Positions 32,394 through 44,152 are shown, counted from the first letter of the stretch. The stretch is DNA of 64,000 bases from Yarrowia lipolytica (GCF_001761485.1 NC_090770.1:62001-126000), one strand, 5' to 3'. The notes: generated by a model from the letters alone, not told the origin. Numbers and translations: made by a program.

Positions 32394-35300
32394 AGTGAGT
32401 ATGGCGGCGGTGAAGCGACTCTGGGTCGCTCGGCGAGCTCGTGGACCAATTCTCCAGCCACCCAGCATCCCGCTAACCCAGTGAAATTCGGAAAGTACCT
32501 TGCCAAACGGCAATTGGAGGTGCCCGAATATGGAAACTACTTCATCAACTACAAGGCGCTCAAAAAGCTCATCAAGTCGCTGTCCAACCAGGCGGCGGCC
32601 GGAGGGAACGTCGAGCAGGCGCTGAGAGACAACAAGGCCACGTTCTTCTTCCGGCTGGAACGAGAGCTCGAAAAGGTCAACTCGTTCTACCTGCAAAAGG
32701 AGGCGGAGCTCAAGCTGCGAATCGACATTCTCATGGAGAAAAAGGCCGACGCGTACGCCTCGGGCTCGCTAACCTCGTCCACCTCCGTGTCGTACATCTC
32801 GCTGTACGAGGGCTTTCAGCGGTTCCGTCGTGACCTGTCCAAACTCGAGCAGTTCATCGAGCTCAACGCCACGGGCTTCTCCAAGGTGCTCAAAAAGTGG
32901 GACAAGCGGTCCAAACAGCAGACCAAAGAATTGTATCTGTCACGAGCAGTAGAGGTCCAACCCGTGTTCCACAGAGACATTCTGGCGCGTCTCAGCGACC
33001 AGGCGTCGTCTTCCATTCTGGAGCTGGAGGCCTGGGCCGACGGAGACGTGATTTTCGACGACTCTCGACGAGGCTCCGAGATCCAGGCCGCCACAGCCCC
33101 AGCCACAGCTCCCGCCACAGCCCCCGTCACAGCCCCCGTGGCCCCAGTGACGGCTCCCGGAGCCAAGGACGACGATCTGTACTACGAGTTTGTCGAAACC
33201 GCCAGCGCCGAAAACGTGACGACGGCAGACATCTCCGAGTGGGTGGAGGTGCTCAAGAAGGTGCGAGACGCAAAGTCCCGAGTGACGCGTATTTTCTTGC
33301 TGTCCATCTCCACCTCGGCGTCCAACGCGGCTCTCTTGGCGCTCTATGAATCCGGACTCGTTGATCTGAACGCCAGCGACGCTCTCAACGGCCGGAACGT
33401 GCTCCACGAGGCCGCCATGGCAACAGCTGTCGACCGAACAGCCATTCTGGAGCTCGCAGTGTCACAGGGCGTGTCATTATTGGCACGTGACTTTTACGGC
33501 CGAACGCCCCTCCACTACGCCTGTCTCCACAACCAGCGAAAGCTGCTCAAAATGTTTGTGGACCAGGGCGCGGAGGTCAACGCGCTCGACAAGGACAACT
33601 TCACGCCGCTGCTGTACTCCGTCATCAACCAGTACTCCGACTGTGTGCGTGATCTCATCTCCATGGGCGCCTCTGTGGACGCCGTGTCGGACAATGGATA
33701 CATCCCCCTCAATCTGGCGTGCCAGTACGGTGTGTACGACGCGTCCGAGATCATTTTGCAAAACAAGCCGCGTCACGAACCCGACGCCGAGGGCCTGTTT
33801 GCGCTTCACATTGCTGCCCGAGCAGGACACTCATCCCTCGTGAGCCTGCTGCTCAAGTACGACGCCGACGTCAACGAGCTGGACAAGCTGAACCGGTGGA
33901 CGGCATTGTTTCATGCCGCCAACGAGGGCCATGAGCAGGTCCTCGAGACTCTTCTTTCTGCCGGAGCCAGAACCGACATTCTGGACGAGGAACGGCACTC
34001 GGCACTGTACTACGCAGCCTGGGAGGGCCATGTCAAGTGCATGCACCGGCTGGCCGACCTGGAGGCGACCGTCAAGCTCCAGGAGGTGGATATCGACATG
34101 AAGTCGCCGGTGGACGTGCAGATCAACGACCTGAGCGGGCTGGACGAGCTGGACGGAATCCCAGACCTGTCTCTGCCCCCTCCCATTCTTCCCTTCCGAA
34201 GATATGGCCACAACTTCTTGGACCAGAAGATTTTCGTGCTCATCACGTTAGCAGGCTCGACTCCCGTGAAGTTTGTTTCTGAAGAAGCCACTCTGTCGTC
34301 TGGCCAGTTGCGAATCTCGTCCAAAAACGACCACTCGGTGATTCCCCGGTCTGTTCCTCTGGCCATGTCTGATACAGACCGAGCCATGTCGTTCCAGCTG
34401 GACTCTCTGGACGACTTTGCGCTGGATTTCGAGATTTTCCCTACATTTGGAACCCGAATCATTGCGAAAACAGCCGCCCTGCCCTACATATGGCGAGCCA
34501 CCCTTACACAGTTCCACCAGAGCTACACGTTGCCTCTGTTTGACATGCGACTGCATACTATTGGTGAAATGTCGTTTGACGTGCAAGTGGTTCGACCCTA
34601 CAAGGGTACTCCTCTTGAAATCACAAAATACGACACGTACTGGAAGAGCACAGGCACTTCGCAGCAGTCGCTATCGTTCGTCACAGCCTCGTCGGTTTCC
34701 GGACAATATGCTCGTTTGACTATCTGCGTCACTTCGGACGGTGTGCCTGTGGTCACTCCCTCCTGGAAGGTGGATGTGGGCCATGGTATTCGCATTGGAG
34801 TCAACACTCTGACGTATGAAGAGCTTAAAAAGTGCACAAACGGCGTGGTTAGCGACCTATCTACGGTCTCTGACCCCGTGGAGGTTCACAGAGTGCTCTC
34901 TAACTCCACGCTGCCTCTTGCAGAAGTGCTCAAGCTGCTCCCCATCACCGTCAAGCTTGATCTGAACGTGATCTTCGCTGCATCTGACCTCAACCATTAC
35001 GTGGACACGGTTTTGGATGTGCTGTTTGCTCATGCACGTGACACTCACGACACTAACCGCATGTCGAACGGCGATCCTGCTCCTCGAGCCACCCGGTCCA
35101 TCATTCTATCGTCCGTCAACCCCGACGTATGTACTGCCCTTAACTGGAAGCAGCCCAACTACCCTGTCTTCTTTGTCATGCGAAATGGTACTTTCAACGA
35201 GCCCACCGATCTCGACCGGGTTTCTGTGTCTGTCAAGGAGGCTGTGCTGTTTGCTAACGGCAACAACATGCTTGGTTTGGTCTGCGATGCGCGGTTGCTA

Positions 35301-35438
35301 AATCTGGTGCCTGCTCTAGTGGAGAGCATCTGTTCGTCGGGTCTGGTGCTAGTCAGTGATGGAGAGCATGAGTGCAAGGGAGTCAAGGCAATGCGAAATG
35401 AGAGCGTGGTGGAGTTTCACAACAGCATTGATGTTTAA
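32394..35438 (+). CDS. PHO81: PHO81 CDK inhibitor: SPX, ankyrin repeats, GDPD-like C-terminus (split start codon)
   Basis: Removing the intron 32395-32481 joins the A at 32394 to TG at 32482, creating an ATG and the classic N-terminus MKFGKYLAKRQLEVPEYGNY; the product has 985 residues. The SPX domain is about 1-185, with basic clusters YKALKKLIK (24-32) and KVLKKWDKRSK (135-145) that bind inositol pyrophosphates in other SPX proteins. An Ala/Pro/Thr repeat (about 204-227) precedes ankyrin repeats (about 275-530; GRTPLHYACLHNQ, ALHIAARAGHSSLV). The C-terminal third resembles a glycerophosphodiester phosphodiesterase domain, but I see none of the usual HRG-type catalytic motifs. Pho81 inhibits Pho80-Pho85 when phosphate is scarce, freeing Pho4. 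It converges on PLP1. Confidence 0.93.
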   Translation, partial: SEYGGGEATLGRSASSWTNSPATQHPANPVKFGKYLAKRQLEVPEYGNYFINYKALKKLIKSLSNQAAAGGNVEQALRDNKATFFFRLERELEKVNSFYLQKEAELKLRIDILMEKKADAYASGSLTSSTSVSYISLYEGFQRFRRDLSKLEQFIELNATGFSKVLKKWDKRSKQQTKELYLSRAVEVQPVFHRDILARLSDQASSSILELEAWADGDVIFDDSRRGSEIQAATAPATAPATAPVTAPVAPVTAPGAKDDDLYYEFVETASAENVTTADISEWVEVLKKVRDAKSRVTRIFLLSISTSASNAALLALYESGLVDLNASDALNGRNVLHEAAMATAVDRTAILELAVSQGVSLLARDFYGRTPLHYACLHNQRKLLKMFVDQGAEVNALDKDNFTPLLYSVINQYSDCVRDLISMGASVDAVSDNGYIPLNLACQYGVYDASEIILQNKPRHEPDAEGLFALHIAARAGHSSLVSLLLKYDADVNELDKLNRWTALFHAANEGHEQVLETLLSAGARTDILDEERHSALYYAAWEGHVKCMHRLADLEATVKLQEVDIDMKSPVDVQINDLSGLDELDGIPDLSLPPPILPFRRYGHNFLDQKIFVLITLAGSTPVKFVSEEATLSSGQLRISSKNDHSVIPRSVPLAMSDTDRAMSFQLDSLDDFALDFEIFPTFGTRIIAKTAALPYIWRATLTQFHQSYTLPLFDMRLHTIGEMSFDVQVVRPYKGTPLEITKYDTYWKSTGTSQQSLSFVTASSVSGQYARLTICVTSDGVPVVTPSWKVDVGHGIRIGVNTLTYEELKKCTNGVVSDLSTVSDPVEVHRVLSNSTLPLAEVLKLLPITVKLDLNVIFAASDLNHYVDTVLDVLFAHARDTHDTNRMSNGDPAPRATRSIILSSVNPDVCTALNWKQPNYPVFFVMRNGTFNEPTDLDRVSVSVKEAVLFANGNNMLGLVCDARLLNLVPALVESICSSGLVLVSDGEHECKGVKAMRNESVVEFHNSIDV
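32395..32481 (+). other. Spliceosomal intron splitting the PHO81 start codon (87 nt)
   Basis: It begins GTGAGT after ACAACAA and ends CTAACCCAG. The exons join as A|TG AAA TTC. Its length is a multiple of three with no in-frame stop, so unspliced RNA keeps the frame open but lacks the ATG. Confidence 0.88.
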
Positions 35439-35795
35439 GTGAACATACTCCAGGGATTGAAAAAGTCATTATAACAGACGTTCGCTCAGTGTAAGTCATT
35501 GGTTATGGTCATTAGTCATAGAGAATAATTATTATTATAATAGACTTGTTGGGGAGTTGGGTACTGGTCACCAAGGATGATCCAAAGCAGTCCAACAATT
35601 TACGATATATGGCCGAATTTGTAAATTAATTTGCTAAGATCGTTTGACCAGTGTTTGTAGGCTTTTGCTGAGGATGTCGGGGTGAATTCTGACGTGAAAG
35701 GGCAAATAAATGAACCAAACTAAATACAGAGAGTGAGAAAAAAGCAGGTGACGAGGTGTTCAATCGGGTATCTTTAGTTGTGACCCCATTTCCGT
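35439..35795. other. Short convergent spacer between PHO81 and PLP1
   Basis: It is A/T-rich 3'UTR sequence. Nothing else is seen. Confidence 0.6.
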
Positions 35796-36389
35796 TTAAT
35801 CGCTCCAGTCCTCATCTTCCTCCTCCATTTTCTTCTCCGCACGTCGCATGCCGCTTGTTCCCACTCTCTGGATGATTCCATAAGTGTAGAGCAGGTTTTC
35901 CAGTGCGCTGAGCTGGAAGTTGTCTGTTCCTCCGAGTCGTTCGAAGCCAACCACCCGGGTAGCCTCCTGGCCCTTGATGTAGCAGACTACAACGGGAAGA
36001 GCCTTGAGACCGAGTTTTGTGGCGAGAAACGGTGCCTTGGACGCATCCACACGTACGAAACGCGTGCCCAAGTGTCGTGCTGCCAGTTGTTCCAGTTTGC
36101 TGTCCATGATTTTGCATCGAGTGAAATCGGGATGGAAAAAGTGGATCACGCACCGGTCAGCCGAGGTGGTGGCTTCCAGCACGTCCTTGTCGCTCTCCAG
36201 CGTCTGTACGCTGCCGTGGCCGCTCTGTGCGCCGTCCTTGGCCTCCTTCATCTGTCTAGACAGTTCGGCAATACGCTGTTCTCGGTAGCCCTGGAACGCC
36301 TCGTCGTCGTCGAGCAGATCGAGAAACTCCTGGTCCTCCGCGTCGCCCTCGTCCACCAGTTGCGAGTTGTACCTGTCAAGTAGTGACAT
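35796..36389 (-). CDS. PLP1: Phosducin-like protein (PLP1 / TXNDC9)
   Basis: The 197-residue protein starts at the ATG at 36389. An acidic helical N-terminus (DEGDAEDQEFLDLLDDDEAF) and the helix YREQRIAELSRQMKEAK precede a thioredoxin-like domain (about 62-175). That domain has VIHFFHPDFTRCKIMDSKLE (81-100), where a single Cys replaces the redox CxxC, and KAPFLATKLGLKALPVVVCY. This pattern matches TXNDC9/PhLP3 and yeast Plp1, which bind the CCT/TRiC chaperonin and modulate tubulin and actin folding. The tail is acidic (EEEDEDWSD), as in relatives. The protein is cytosolic and probably not redox-active. Confidence 0.92.
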   Translation of the reverse strand: MSLLDRYNSQLVDEGDAEDQEFLDLLDDDEAFQGYREQRIAELSRQMKEAKDGAQSGHGSVQTLESDKDVLEATTSADRCVIHFFHPDFTRCKIMDSKLEQLAARHLGTRFVRVDASKAPFLATKLGLKALPVVVCYIKGQEATRVVGFERLGGTDNFQLSALENLLYTYGIIQRVGTSGMRRAEKKMEEEDEDWSD

Positions 36390-37282
36390 TTGATGTTGTG
36401 TTGGAGTATGGGTGACAAGATCAGGTGTTTTGCCAGTTCTGTATCTGTATGCATGGTAATATGTATTGCAACTTTAACCGAGGGAGATGGTAACCATTAT
36501 GTACGTACAGTACAAATATAGTCGGTTATTGTACAAGTACAAGTACTTCGAATATGTTGCAATACATAAACGACGTTAGATGCGACCGTGATGGATACAT
36601 TTACTCAGTGGTGTCTTTTTACAGTGCCATTTACAGTGTCTTTTTACAGTGTCATGTTACATTATTCGGAGAACACTCCAGTCGAGTCGATCGATTACAG
36701 ATTTACGTGTTTCCGGCGGTCATGGGTCCCGAATCGGAACAAAAACAATTCCAGAGTGTTCATCACATCTTTATGATCGTTTTGATACCTCTTTTGTACC
36801 GTTTTTGCTGCCCTGTCTTCAACTGAATGCTCCTGTTCAGCAGTGTCTGCCGTATGAGCTCGTGAGAAGAGTACTCTGGGGTTGAACATCAGAAACCAAA
36901 TCACTCGAACAAGGAGCTCGTCAGAGATTGTTCTGAGACTCGTTCGAACTATGGAGAAGCAATGGGCTAGATAAGACTTTGTACATTGGTCCAACAAGTA
37001 CAGCACTATACTTGAACGCTTTTGTTAACATCAATGGTCTTCATTCCTCGCAAGTTCTGCAAAATCGACAGAGTAAGTCCCTGTTGGCCACAGAACCACC
37101 CTTCCAGGTGGTCCGGCCCTTCTTGGCCCAGGTCTGATGCCATTTGGTGAGACAATTGAGAGTGTATGTGGAGTCCCGGCAAAAGTAGCACCCCTGGGTC
37201 TAAATAGTGGGTCTAATAGTGGGGCTAAGGTAGCTCCTATCGCCAGGTTCAGGAGGTTGGTCGCTAGAGAGCAGGCACGAGA

Positions 37283-37450
37283 GTAGTTGATGGAAATAAC
37301 CGGTAGAATAAGACCTGGGAGATTCCTCATGAGATGCACCAGCTGGTTGTAGACGAGATATCTGCCTTGTAGATGGTGTATCTGATCTAGAATCTCTTTC
37401 TGGTAGCCCTTCTGGTGTGCCAACTAGGCTCCCTGGTGGTTGACTAAGGC
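37283..37450. repeat. Dispersed repeat, copy B (pairs with 1870-2045)
   Basis: This stretch shares, in the same order, GATTCCTCA, GCTGGTTGTAGACGAGAT, CTTGTAGAT, TCTGAT and TCTGGTGTG with copy A. Both copies sit in gene-poor spacers, and neither is coding. Confidence 0.5.
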
Positions 37451-39311
37451 TGATGGGACGAGAAGCCGTATTTTCACCAGAATCGCCGTAACTGGCGGTT
37501 GGAGGTAGTGAGGGGGCTGATTAAGTCACATGAGCGAAAAAAAAGACCGACTACGTGTATGGTAAACAACTCTTCTCTTCACTGTGGACTCGACATAGCG
37601 GACCATCGAATGTCATTCATGGTTGACAACGACCTGATAGTCACCTGTTCAAGTATGGCATGTCGTGCTATGGAAGAAGGGAAAGTGAGAGAAACGGCAT
37701 TGAACTATTGAATAGATACTCTGTAAGTATCCGATACCGCTTGACTTACTTGGCAGTAAGAAGGATAATTCACTGGAAGATGGCCAACTGCAACGGCAAC
37801 CTCCTCATGATGGTCAAAATCTTTTACATCGCCAGAGTCTTTGATGTTGCCAGAGAAATATTTCAAGTTTGAAGAGTTAACCGTCGCCTCTTAGTCTTTG
37901 AATCATCTCTCCATTCGTCATCTCCTACTATTTTGTTGAGTTGGTGGTTCTACAACGGACTAGACAGTGTTGTCAAGGGTCTACGGCATAAGTGACAATC
38001 TACGACTTCATTGACTGTATCCGGAGTGGTGAGAGTGATTAGAAGGCATTGGTGGCCAATCACAGTAGTATTCAGTTCTTCTGCGATCATGATTGTCTTT
38101 TGTCAAGACCCTTGTATCACGCAAGATGGAGGTGTGCGACTGTGACTAGCAGCTTCAGTGCGACAGCAGCTTCAGCTATATGTACAATTGCACAAACCCC
38201 TGGCAAGTGTCACCTAACACCATCCATGCCGACGATAGCACGGATGGTGTTTCAGGGAGTGGTAGATGTTTCAGAGAGGTATTGTACGGTTCAACTACAA
38301 GTTGAAACAGCCGCTACAGTATGTACTCACCATTAGCACTACTTAAGCAGGACGGTCTTGCCGAAGACGCCAGGGACTTCATTCTGGAACTCCAAGCAAC
38401 AGAACAGGATTCTTTACATCATTGTATCTATGCACAACCTCGAGGAACTTTTTTCTGTCATCCTTGTACACCGCTACGGAGTGATGGATGACTCTAATGA
38501 CATGGACGTCTTACGGCTCCCAGAAGTCGTGCCGATCGGTGGAAGCATGATGTGGGGCCTCTTAGACTCGATCACCAAACAGAGACCTCGAGACGGGAGT
38601 GTTCACCAGCAAACTTGCCACCAGACAACAAGTCTAGATCTTTCAAGTTGATGAACAAAAGACGACTGGAGGTGGCGTGAACCAGATACGGTCGGTCGCC
38701 AGTGGGGAGTGTTCTCATATCCTACCAGCGAGGGATTCCTAACTCGCTTTTAGCGGATTCAGATATGTTTAGAAGGTATTTGTTAGGGGGCAATCAGTAT
38801 GTATATGAAGGTCAGGAAAACGAACGTTGCACTAAACTATCCTGAGGAATGTCAGACTGAAAAGAAATGGTCATATGAAGCGGTAGTTGTAGGGAAGATA
38901 TGTAAGCAGTTATCTACAGACAGACACTGAGAAGAGAATAGAGAACCAGAGAGATAGGGATCCCCAGACATGGAACAAGGGTCACGAACAACAGCTCAGT
39001 AGTAGACACCTTGAGCAACACATGGAGCATCGCTTCCAATGTATTGTTGAAATGATTCGCATGTCCGTACAGTATTGTCTGTTCCGGCTGAGAGACCCTG
39101 TCGCTTCTCAAAGCTCATTTGGATCAATTTCTCACTCTTTGGGAGCTTGTGGCACGATTTTCCAGCTGGAGTTGCAGTTATTGCGGTGATATACAATAGA
39201 GACAATGAATATAATTGCGGGGTGATGTTTTTTTTTTTTTTTGGGACAAAGAAAATGCGGGGTTAGCGAGTTACCCTAAATTTTTCACATCTTATTACGC
39301 ATTAACGTTCA

Positions 39312-39355
39312 AACTTTATTTTATTTTATTTTATTTTATTTTATTTTATTTTATT
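39312..39355. repeat. TTTTA microsatellite, about 8-9 units
   Basis: Uninterrupted TTTTA pentamers. Confidence 0.9.
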
Positions 39356-39816
39356 ATAAAAATATTTACATCACACTCCTCTCCTGACTGTAAAATTCTT
39401 TTCGAAAGGTGACCTGGGCATAAATGCCTCGGCGGATCCTCACTCTTCTAAATCGATCATTTAACCCACATTCAGTTCTCCAGTTCTCTGACTAGTGCAT
39501 GACATGAGGCAGCGTGAACAAAGAACGGTTATCAGAGTTTGCCTCATCGCGTGAGCGAGTGGTAAATTGATTTACACCAATTACACAGCACACGAATACA
39601 CGATTGTAAGACTATAAAACAGATGCGAAATGCTTTCTGGTTGTAGTTGATCGTGTAGACGACGCGATCTCCAGTGTATACTTCTCCCATTGCCAATTCG
39701 GCCGCTCCTGAGACACTACCAGAGCTCTATCGACATCTGAGGTCTCGCTGTGAGAAGGTCTTGGGGTGCTCGAACAGGCAGGTGCAATGTGGCAGACGGT
39801 ATAGAGAAGAGATAGG

Positions 39817-39826
39817 TATATAAATA
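39817..39826 (+). promoter_or_regulatory. TATA box for the small Cys-motif frame
   Basis: TATATAAATA lies 173 bp before the ATG at 39999. It is followed by a C/A-rich leader with repeated CCCATCA, typical of yeast 5'UTRs. Confidence 0.5.
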
Positions 39827-39998
39827 GAGTCGTTTTCTTGCAGATTCTACTCTTTAATTCGTTGCATCAACAAAACTCATCTTTCAGACTGGATTCAACT
39901 GGCAGTCTCTCCTATCCATCCCCATCAAATCTTCAGCCCATCAGCACCCATCACCATACCCCATCAACACCCATCAATACCCCATTAACACCCTCATC

Positions 39999-40190
39999 AT
40001 GGCAATAAAAACACTAGAACAACCACATTCACCCAAAGAAGCTCGTTTGAAACAAGACACGCGGTTCGTGACTCTTCCACAGCCGGCTCCGCCGTTCCTC
40101 GAGTTCCTCCGATGCCCCGCTTGCCAGACGTTGGTCTTGAGTATCGAAAGGAGAAACCACCGGTTGACCAGGTGTCCGAAGAGGATGTAA
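39999..40190 (+). CDS. Small protein or first exon with a CPxC...C motif (63 aa)
   Basis: A clear TATA box, a leader without upstream ATGs nearby and an ATG at 39999 suggest a transcribed gene. The product contains LRCPACQTLVLSIERRNHRLTRCP, a CxxC plus a later His and Cys that could bind zinc. No family is recognised. A second frame with coding character lies just downstream (40286-40492; EARLMPMNTKYPRYDMF then HRDFVCGTAITTREAGF). The two may be exons of one gene, since the first ends near GTAAGG. However, I find no good CTAAC-YAG acceptor, so the gene may also be decayed. Confidence 0.4.
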   Translation: MAIKTLEQPHSPKEARLKQDTRFVTLPQPAPPFLEFLRCPACQTLVLSIERRNHRLTRCPKRM

Positions 40191-41011
40191 GGGTGTGAGC
40201 AACTTGTTTGGATCAACATCTGACGGATATACATCTGACGATATACATCTGACGAATATCCAAGTTCTCTAAAAAAATATAACATGTGACAATCACCCGC
40301 CTCTCGAACCATCTGAAACCCCCCATACCACAATACGCTACAATCATTGAAGCTCGTCTAATGCCAATGAACACCAAGTACCCACGTTACGACATGTTCC
40401 ATCGTGACTTTGTCTGCGGTACAGCTATAACTACACGTGAAGCTGGGTTTCTCCTCTACCACTTTAAAGACCTAGGAAAAGTACATTTATAGAAGGCGGT
40501 TGGGCAAGTGATGATTGTACGGCAGTTAATCGCTCCAGGCTGTATCTCACATAGTTCTGACTACAGTGTCTGTACTTGCTACCTTGCTACTTCAGTGAAC
40601 ATACAGTAGTAGGCTTTAGTTGGGTTTAGTTGGGAATATATGTATCGTAAGAAAAAAAAAAAATGCGGAAAAAAATGCGGAAAAAAATGCGGAAAAAAAA
40701 TGCAGTTGAAAAAGTGTCAAATGATATACAGAGTCCAAATGCCAGAGAATTTATCTAAAGACATCAAGTTACACTATCACGCAGCCATATGTCTACTGCG
40801 ACCAGATCGGCTCTTACGGGAATCAGTGTATATTACGTACAACCGTCCAAACCTCTTGAAGCGGCCTACAGTATCAACTCACTTCAATCAGCAATATCAA
40901 TTTTCATTTACGTACATCTTACACAATAGTCAGAGCAATAACAACGTACCAGGCCATTTATAACAGTGGCTTGATGTTGTCCGCTCCTGATCTCCTAATC
41001 TCCGAGATCCC
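40191..41011. other. Spacer with a second coding-like frame
   Basis: It contains three CATCTGACG-type repeats (about 40216-40260), the frame at 40286-40492 discussed above, and a repeat of AAAAAAATGCGG (about 40650-40703). Confidence 0.5.
40650..40703. repeat. Tandem repeat AAAAAAATGCGG, about 4 copies
   Basis: A-runs of 7-12 alternate with TGCGG (last copy TGCAG). Confidence 0.85.
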
Positions 41012-44000
41012 TTATTTGATTCCAAAAGTAGTCTTGAGGTTTCTGAGCAACAGCCAGTCCTCTCGGGGCACGTCGTTTCGGAAAACGGGGTCCTTGAGAG
41101 TATCAATGGACTTTCGGGTGATGGACGAGTACAGAACATCCTTCTCGTCAATGTGTCGGCCCCAAGTAGGCTGTCCGGAAGAAGTATCGATTCGCATAGC
41201 CACACCAGCGTTGGTCTGGCCCTTTCGAACAACAGATTCGGACTTGTGGTTCACCTCCATGGAAGTCACCTTACCGAGCTCGAGCACCTCTCGTGCACCG
41301 GTCTCGGGGTTGGTCTTAACGGCACAGATGGGGGTTCCAATTCGCAGAGAGCCCTCAACAACGTCGACACCAATGATCATGGGCGATCGCTTGTTGATGA
41401 TCTGGACAGTGTGCAGAACACAAGGGAAAACGGCCTTGTCGATGGTGTCCAGTCGCTTCTGCTCCTGCAGCTTCTTCTGGTGCTTGACAAAGTCGTCAAA
41501 CAGATGGTAGATAATATCAGCCGAGAAAAGCTTGACACCCTGCTCGTCAGCATATCGCTCGGCGTCCTTGTCGATCTTGACGTCGAAACACAGCATGATG
41601 GCCAGCGACTTGTCCTTCTCCAGCATGGTGGTGGCTCGCATCACATCCTTTTTGTAGACGGGACCTAGAGCAATGGACATGACGGGGATCTTCATATCCT
41701 TGAGGAAGTCGAGAAGAGCCTCCAGGGAACCAAGAGTGGAAGCCTGGACACACACACCACGTCCAGACTTGTCAACGGAGTCAAGGAGGCCGGTAAGATC
41801 GTCCATGACATCGTCCATGAGTTCCTCCTCATCATCATCAGGACCCACAAGCAGCAGACGAGAACCAGCCACGGCCTTGTCCAGGTCGTTGGCGGCAATC
41901 TTGACACCGAGAGCAGCCTTGACCTCCTTGTGGTGCTGGTAAGCAGACTTGATTCGCAGCTCTCTGAGCGGCTGGGGAGTGAGTAGAGCTCTGACGTTGG
42001 TGGCAATGGGGCCGTTTTGACCGCAAAGCACGACTCGGTCACCCTCGCGCAAGACACCGTTGGACAGAACAACATCGATGGTGGTTCCGAAACCTTCGAC
42101 AACCTTGACTTCCAGAACGGTGGCCTCGAGCTCAGACAGGTACATGAGCTGCTTGGACATTCGGCTCTGAGTCAGCTGCAGCAGAAGAGCGAGCAGATCG
42201 GGAATACCCTCGCCGGTGATGGCGGAGGTGGGGACCAGAGACACATTCTTGGCCAGGTTCTTGTTCTTGTAGTAGACCTCAGAGTTGAGACCCTGCTCCA
42301 TAAGAGCGGTCTTGGTCTTCTCGAGTCGGTCCTCAAACTCCCGCAGCACAGACTTCTTCTGCTTGGAGAGCGAATCTCGGAACGAGTTGTTGGGGATGGC
42401 CTCCCAGTCGAAGAGTCGATCAATCTTGTTGAGAGCGACCACGAAGGGCGTCTTCTTGTCTCGCAGCAGCTTGATGGACTCAATGGTCTGGGGCTCGAGG
42501 CCGTGCATGATATCAATCACCAGGATGGCAATGTTACACAGCGACGAACCTCGGGATCGCAGGTTGGTGAAAGACTCGTGACCGGGGGTATCGATCACCA
42601 GCAGACCAGGCACGTGGTAGTCAATCTCGCCGTACTGCTCCATGACCTCCGTCTTCTTTTTGATGGCCTCGATAGGGAAGTAGGTGGCACCAATCTGCTG
42701 AGTAATACCTCCAGCCTCGCCCTCCTGCACGTTGGTTTGTCGCACCTTGTCCAGAAGCTTGGTCTTACCGGTATCGACGTGGCCCAGAATACAACAAATG
42801 GGAGATCGCAGGTTTCCGGCATTGGCAGATGCAATGGCTCGCGAGTGCTTGGCGGCACGCTTCTCGGCAATGGCAGCAGACTTTCGTCGGGCCTCTTCAA
42901 GAGCCTCCTCGGCAGCAACTCGCTGTCGCTCCAGCTCGGTCTCGTCGTTGAGCTGGGTGCCCTCATCAGCAGCCTTCTGACGGGCCAGAGCGGCAGCCTG
43001 GGCCTCAGCTTCCTTGGCAGCAGCCTCAGCCTCCTCCTTGGCCTTGATGGAGGGGTCTTCCTTCTTGGTGATTTCAATCTCGCCATTCTCGTCGGCCATG
43101 GCCTCCCAGTCGTCCTTGACTTCTCCGTCAGAGTCCAGGGCAGTCTCCCAGTCGTCCATAAGGGCGTCAACATCGTCCTCCTCGGGAGACTCGGCCTCCT
43201 TCTTGACCTCCTTGGGCTTCTCAACAACCTTGTCCTCAACCTTGGGCTGCTTCTGGGCAGGAGTTCTGGTGGGCAGTCTGTTGTTGGTCTGCTTGGCGGG
43301 TGCTCGTCCACCGCCAACAATCATTCCGGCAGCCAGCATCTGCTCTCGTCGAGCCTCGGCGGCAGCTCGCTCCTGCTTCTGCTTCTTGGTCATATAAGTA
43401 CCCTCAGCCTTCTGTCGCTCGACCTTCTGTCGTTCTCGCTCCTTCTTGGCGAGCCGTGCAGCCTCCTTCTCCTTCTCGGCCTCCTCAACAGCTCGCTGGG
43501 CAGCCTCCTCGGCAGCTCGCTCCTCCTCCTCGGCAGCAGCCATAGCGGCTTCCTGGGCCTTGATGGCATCCTGCTGGGCCTTGATCTTGGCAATAGCAGC
43601 AGCTCGGCCAGTCAGCTTCTTGGCGGGGGCGGCGGGGGCGGCCTCGGGCTCAGGAGACTTGGACTCGACCTTCTTGTCCTCCTTCTTGTCCTCCTTCTTG
43701 TCCTCTCCCTTGGCCTTCTTATCAGCAGCCTTTGCGTCGGCAGCGGCCTTTCGTGCGTCGGCAGCAGCCTTCTTCTTGGCCTTCTCCTGCTCCTTCTTGA
43801 GCTTGTCCTTCTGCTTCTTGGTCAGAATCACAGGAGCCTCCTCGGGCTCGGCCTTTGCGTCCTTGGCGTCTCGCGCGTCCTTCTTCTTCTTGGACTTTCG
43901 CAGCGCTCCCATCAGTCCTCCGCCCTCGAATTCGTCGGCAAGATCGTCCATAGTGGCCTCCTCGGGAGCGGCAGGGGTGGGCTCGGGGGTCGCAGAGGCG

Positions 44001-44152
44001 CTCTCATCGCCCTTGGGCACATCAGCAGCCCCAGCAGCCTTGTCCTCCACAGCAGGGGTCCCGTCGAGGTTCTGGGGAGTCGTGTCCATGCTCTCCTCCT
44101 CACTGTCGCTCCAGTCGCCGTAGCTTTGTTGCTTCTTTCCTTTCTTCGCCAT
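41012..44152 (-). CDS. FUN12: Translation initiation factor eIF5B
   Basis: The 1046-residue protein starts at the ATG at 44152 ([20 protein letters not shown]). The first 430 residues are highly charged Lys/Glu/Ala sequence, as in all eIF5B N-termini. The GTPase domain follows: G1 GHVDTGKT (about 455), G2 [13 protein letters not shown]3 DTPGHESF, G4 NKID, and G5-like SAITGEG. Domains II-IV complete the factor (for example [18 protein letters not shown], and the [13 protein letters not shown] region of domain III), ending [13 protein letters not shown]. eIF5B-GTP drives 60S joining at the end of initiation. Length is close to yeast Fun12. CACGTG lies 73 bp upstream of the ATG. Confidence 0.97.
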   Translation of the reverse strand: MAKKGKKQQSYGDWSDSEEESMDTTPQNLDGTPAVEDKAAGAADVPKGDESASATPEPTPAAPEEATMDDLADEFEGGGLMGALRKSKKKKDARDAKDAKAEPEEAPVILTKKQKDKLKKEQEKAKKKAAADARKAAADAKAADKKAKGEDKKEDKKEDKKVESKSPEPEAAPAAPAKKLTGRAAAIAKIKAQQDAIKAQEAAMAAAEEEERAAEEAAQRAVEEAEKEKEAARLAKKERERQKVERQKAEGTYMTKKQKQERAAAEARREQMLAAGMIVGGGRAPAKQTNNRLPTRTPAQKQPKVEDKVVEKPKEVKKEAESPEEDDVDALMDDWETALDSDGEVKDDWEAMADENGEIEITKKEDPSIKAKEEAEAAAKEAEAQAAALARQKAADEGTQLNDETELERQRVAAEEALEEARRKSAAIAEKRAAKHSRAIASANAGNLRSPICCILGHVDTGKTKLLDKVRQTNVQEGEAGGITQQIGATYFPIEAIKKKTEVMEQYGEIDYHVPGLLVIDTPGHESFTNLRSRGSSLCNIAILVIDIMHGLEPQTIESIKLLRDKKTPFVVALNKIDRLFDWEAIPNNSFRDSLSKQKKSVLREFEDRLEKTKTALMEQGLNSEVYYKNKNLAKNVSLVPTSAITGEGIPDLLALLLQLTQSRMSKQLMYLSELEATVLEVKVVEGFGTTIDVVLSNGVLREGDRVVLCGQNGPIATNVRALLTPQPLRELRIKSAYQHHKEVKAALGVKIAANDLDKAVAGSRLLLVGPDDDEEELMDDVMDDLTGLLDSVDKSGRGVCVQASTLGSLEALLDFLKDMKIPVMSIALGPVYKKDVMRATTMLEKDKSLAIMLCFDVKIDKDAERYADEQGVKLFSADIIYHLFDDFVKHQKKLQEQKRLDTIDKAVFPCVLHTVQIINKRSPMIIGVDVVEGSLRIGTPICAVKTNPETGAREVLELGKVTSMEVNHKSESVVRKGQTNAGVAMRIDTSSGQPTWGRHIDEKDVLYSSITRKSIDTLKDPVFRNDVPREDWLLLRNLKTTFGIK

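Larger units (their letters stand above)
36390..39998. other. Gene-poor region with old repeats (3.6 kb)
   Basis: It contains dispersed-repeat copy B (37283-37450), short coding-like stretches in changing frames between about 37750 and 38650 that may be a very old gene relic, a T15 run (39228-39242), a TTTTA array (39312-39355), and a TATA box at 39817 for the next small reading frame. No intact gene is seen. Confidence 0.55.

Noticed and set aside
37031-37423. 130-codon minus-strand frame
   Set aside because: It overlaps dispersed repeat copy B and reads as composition-driven.
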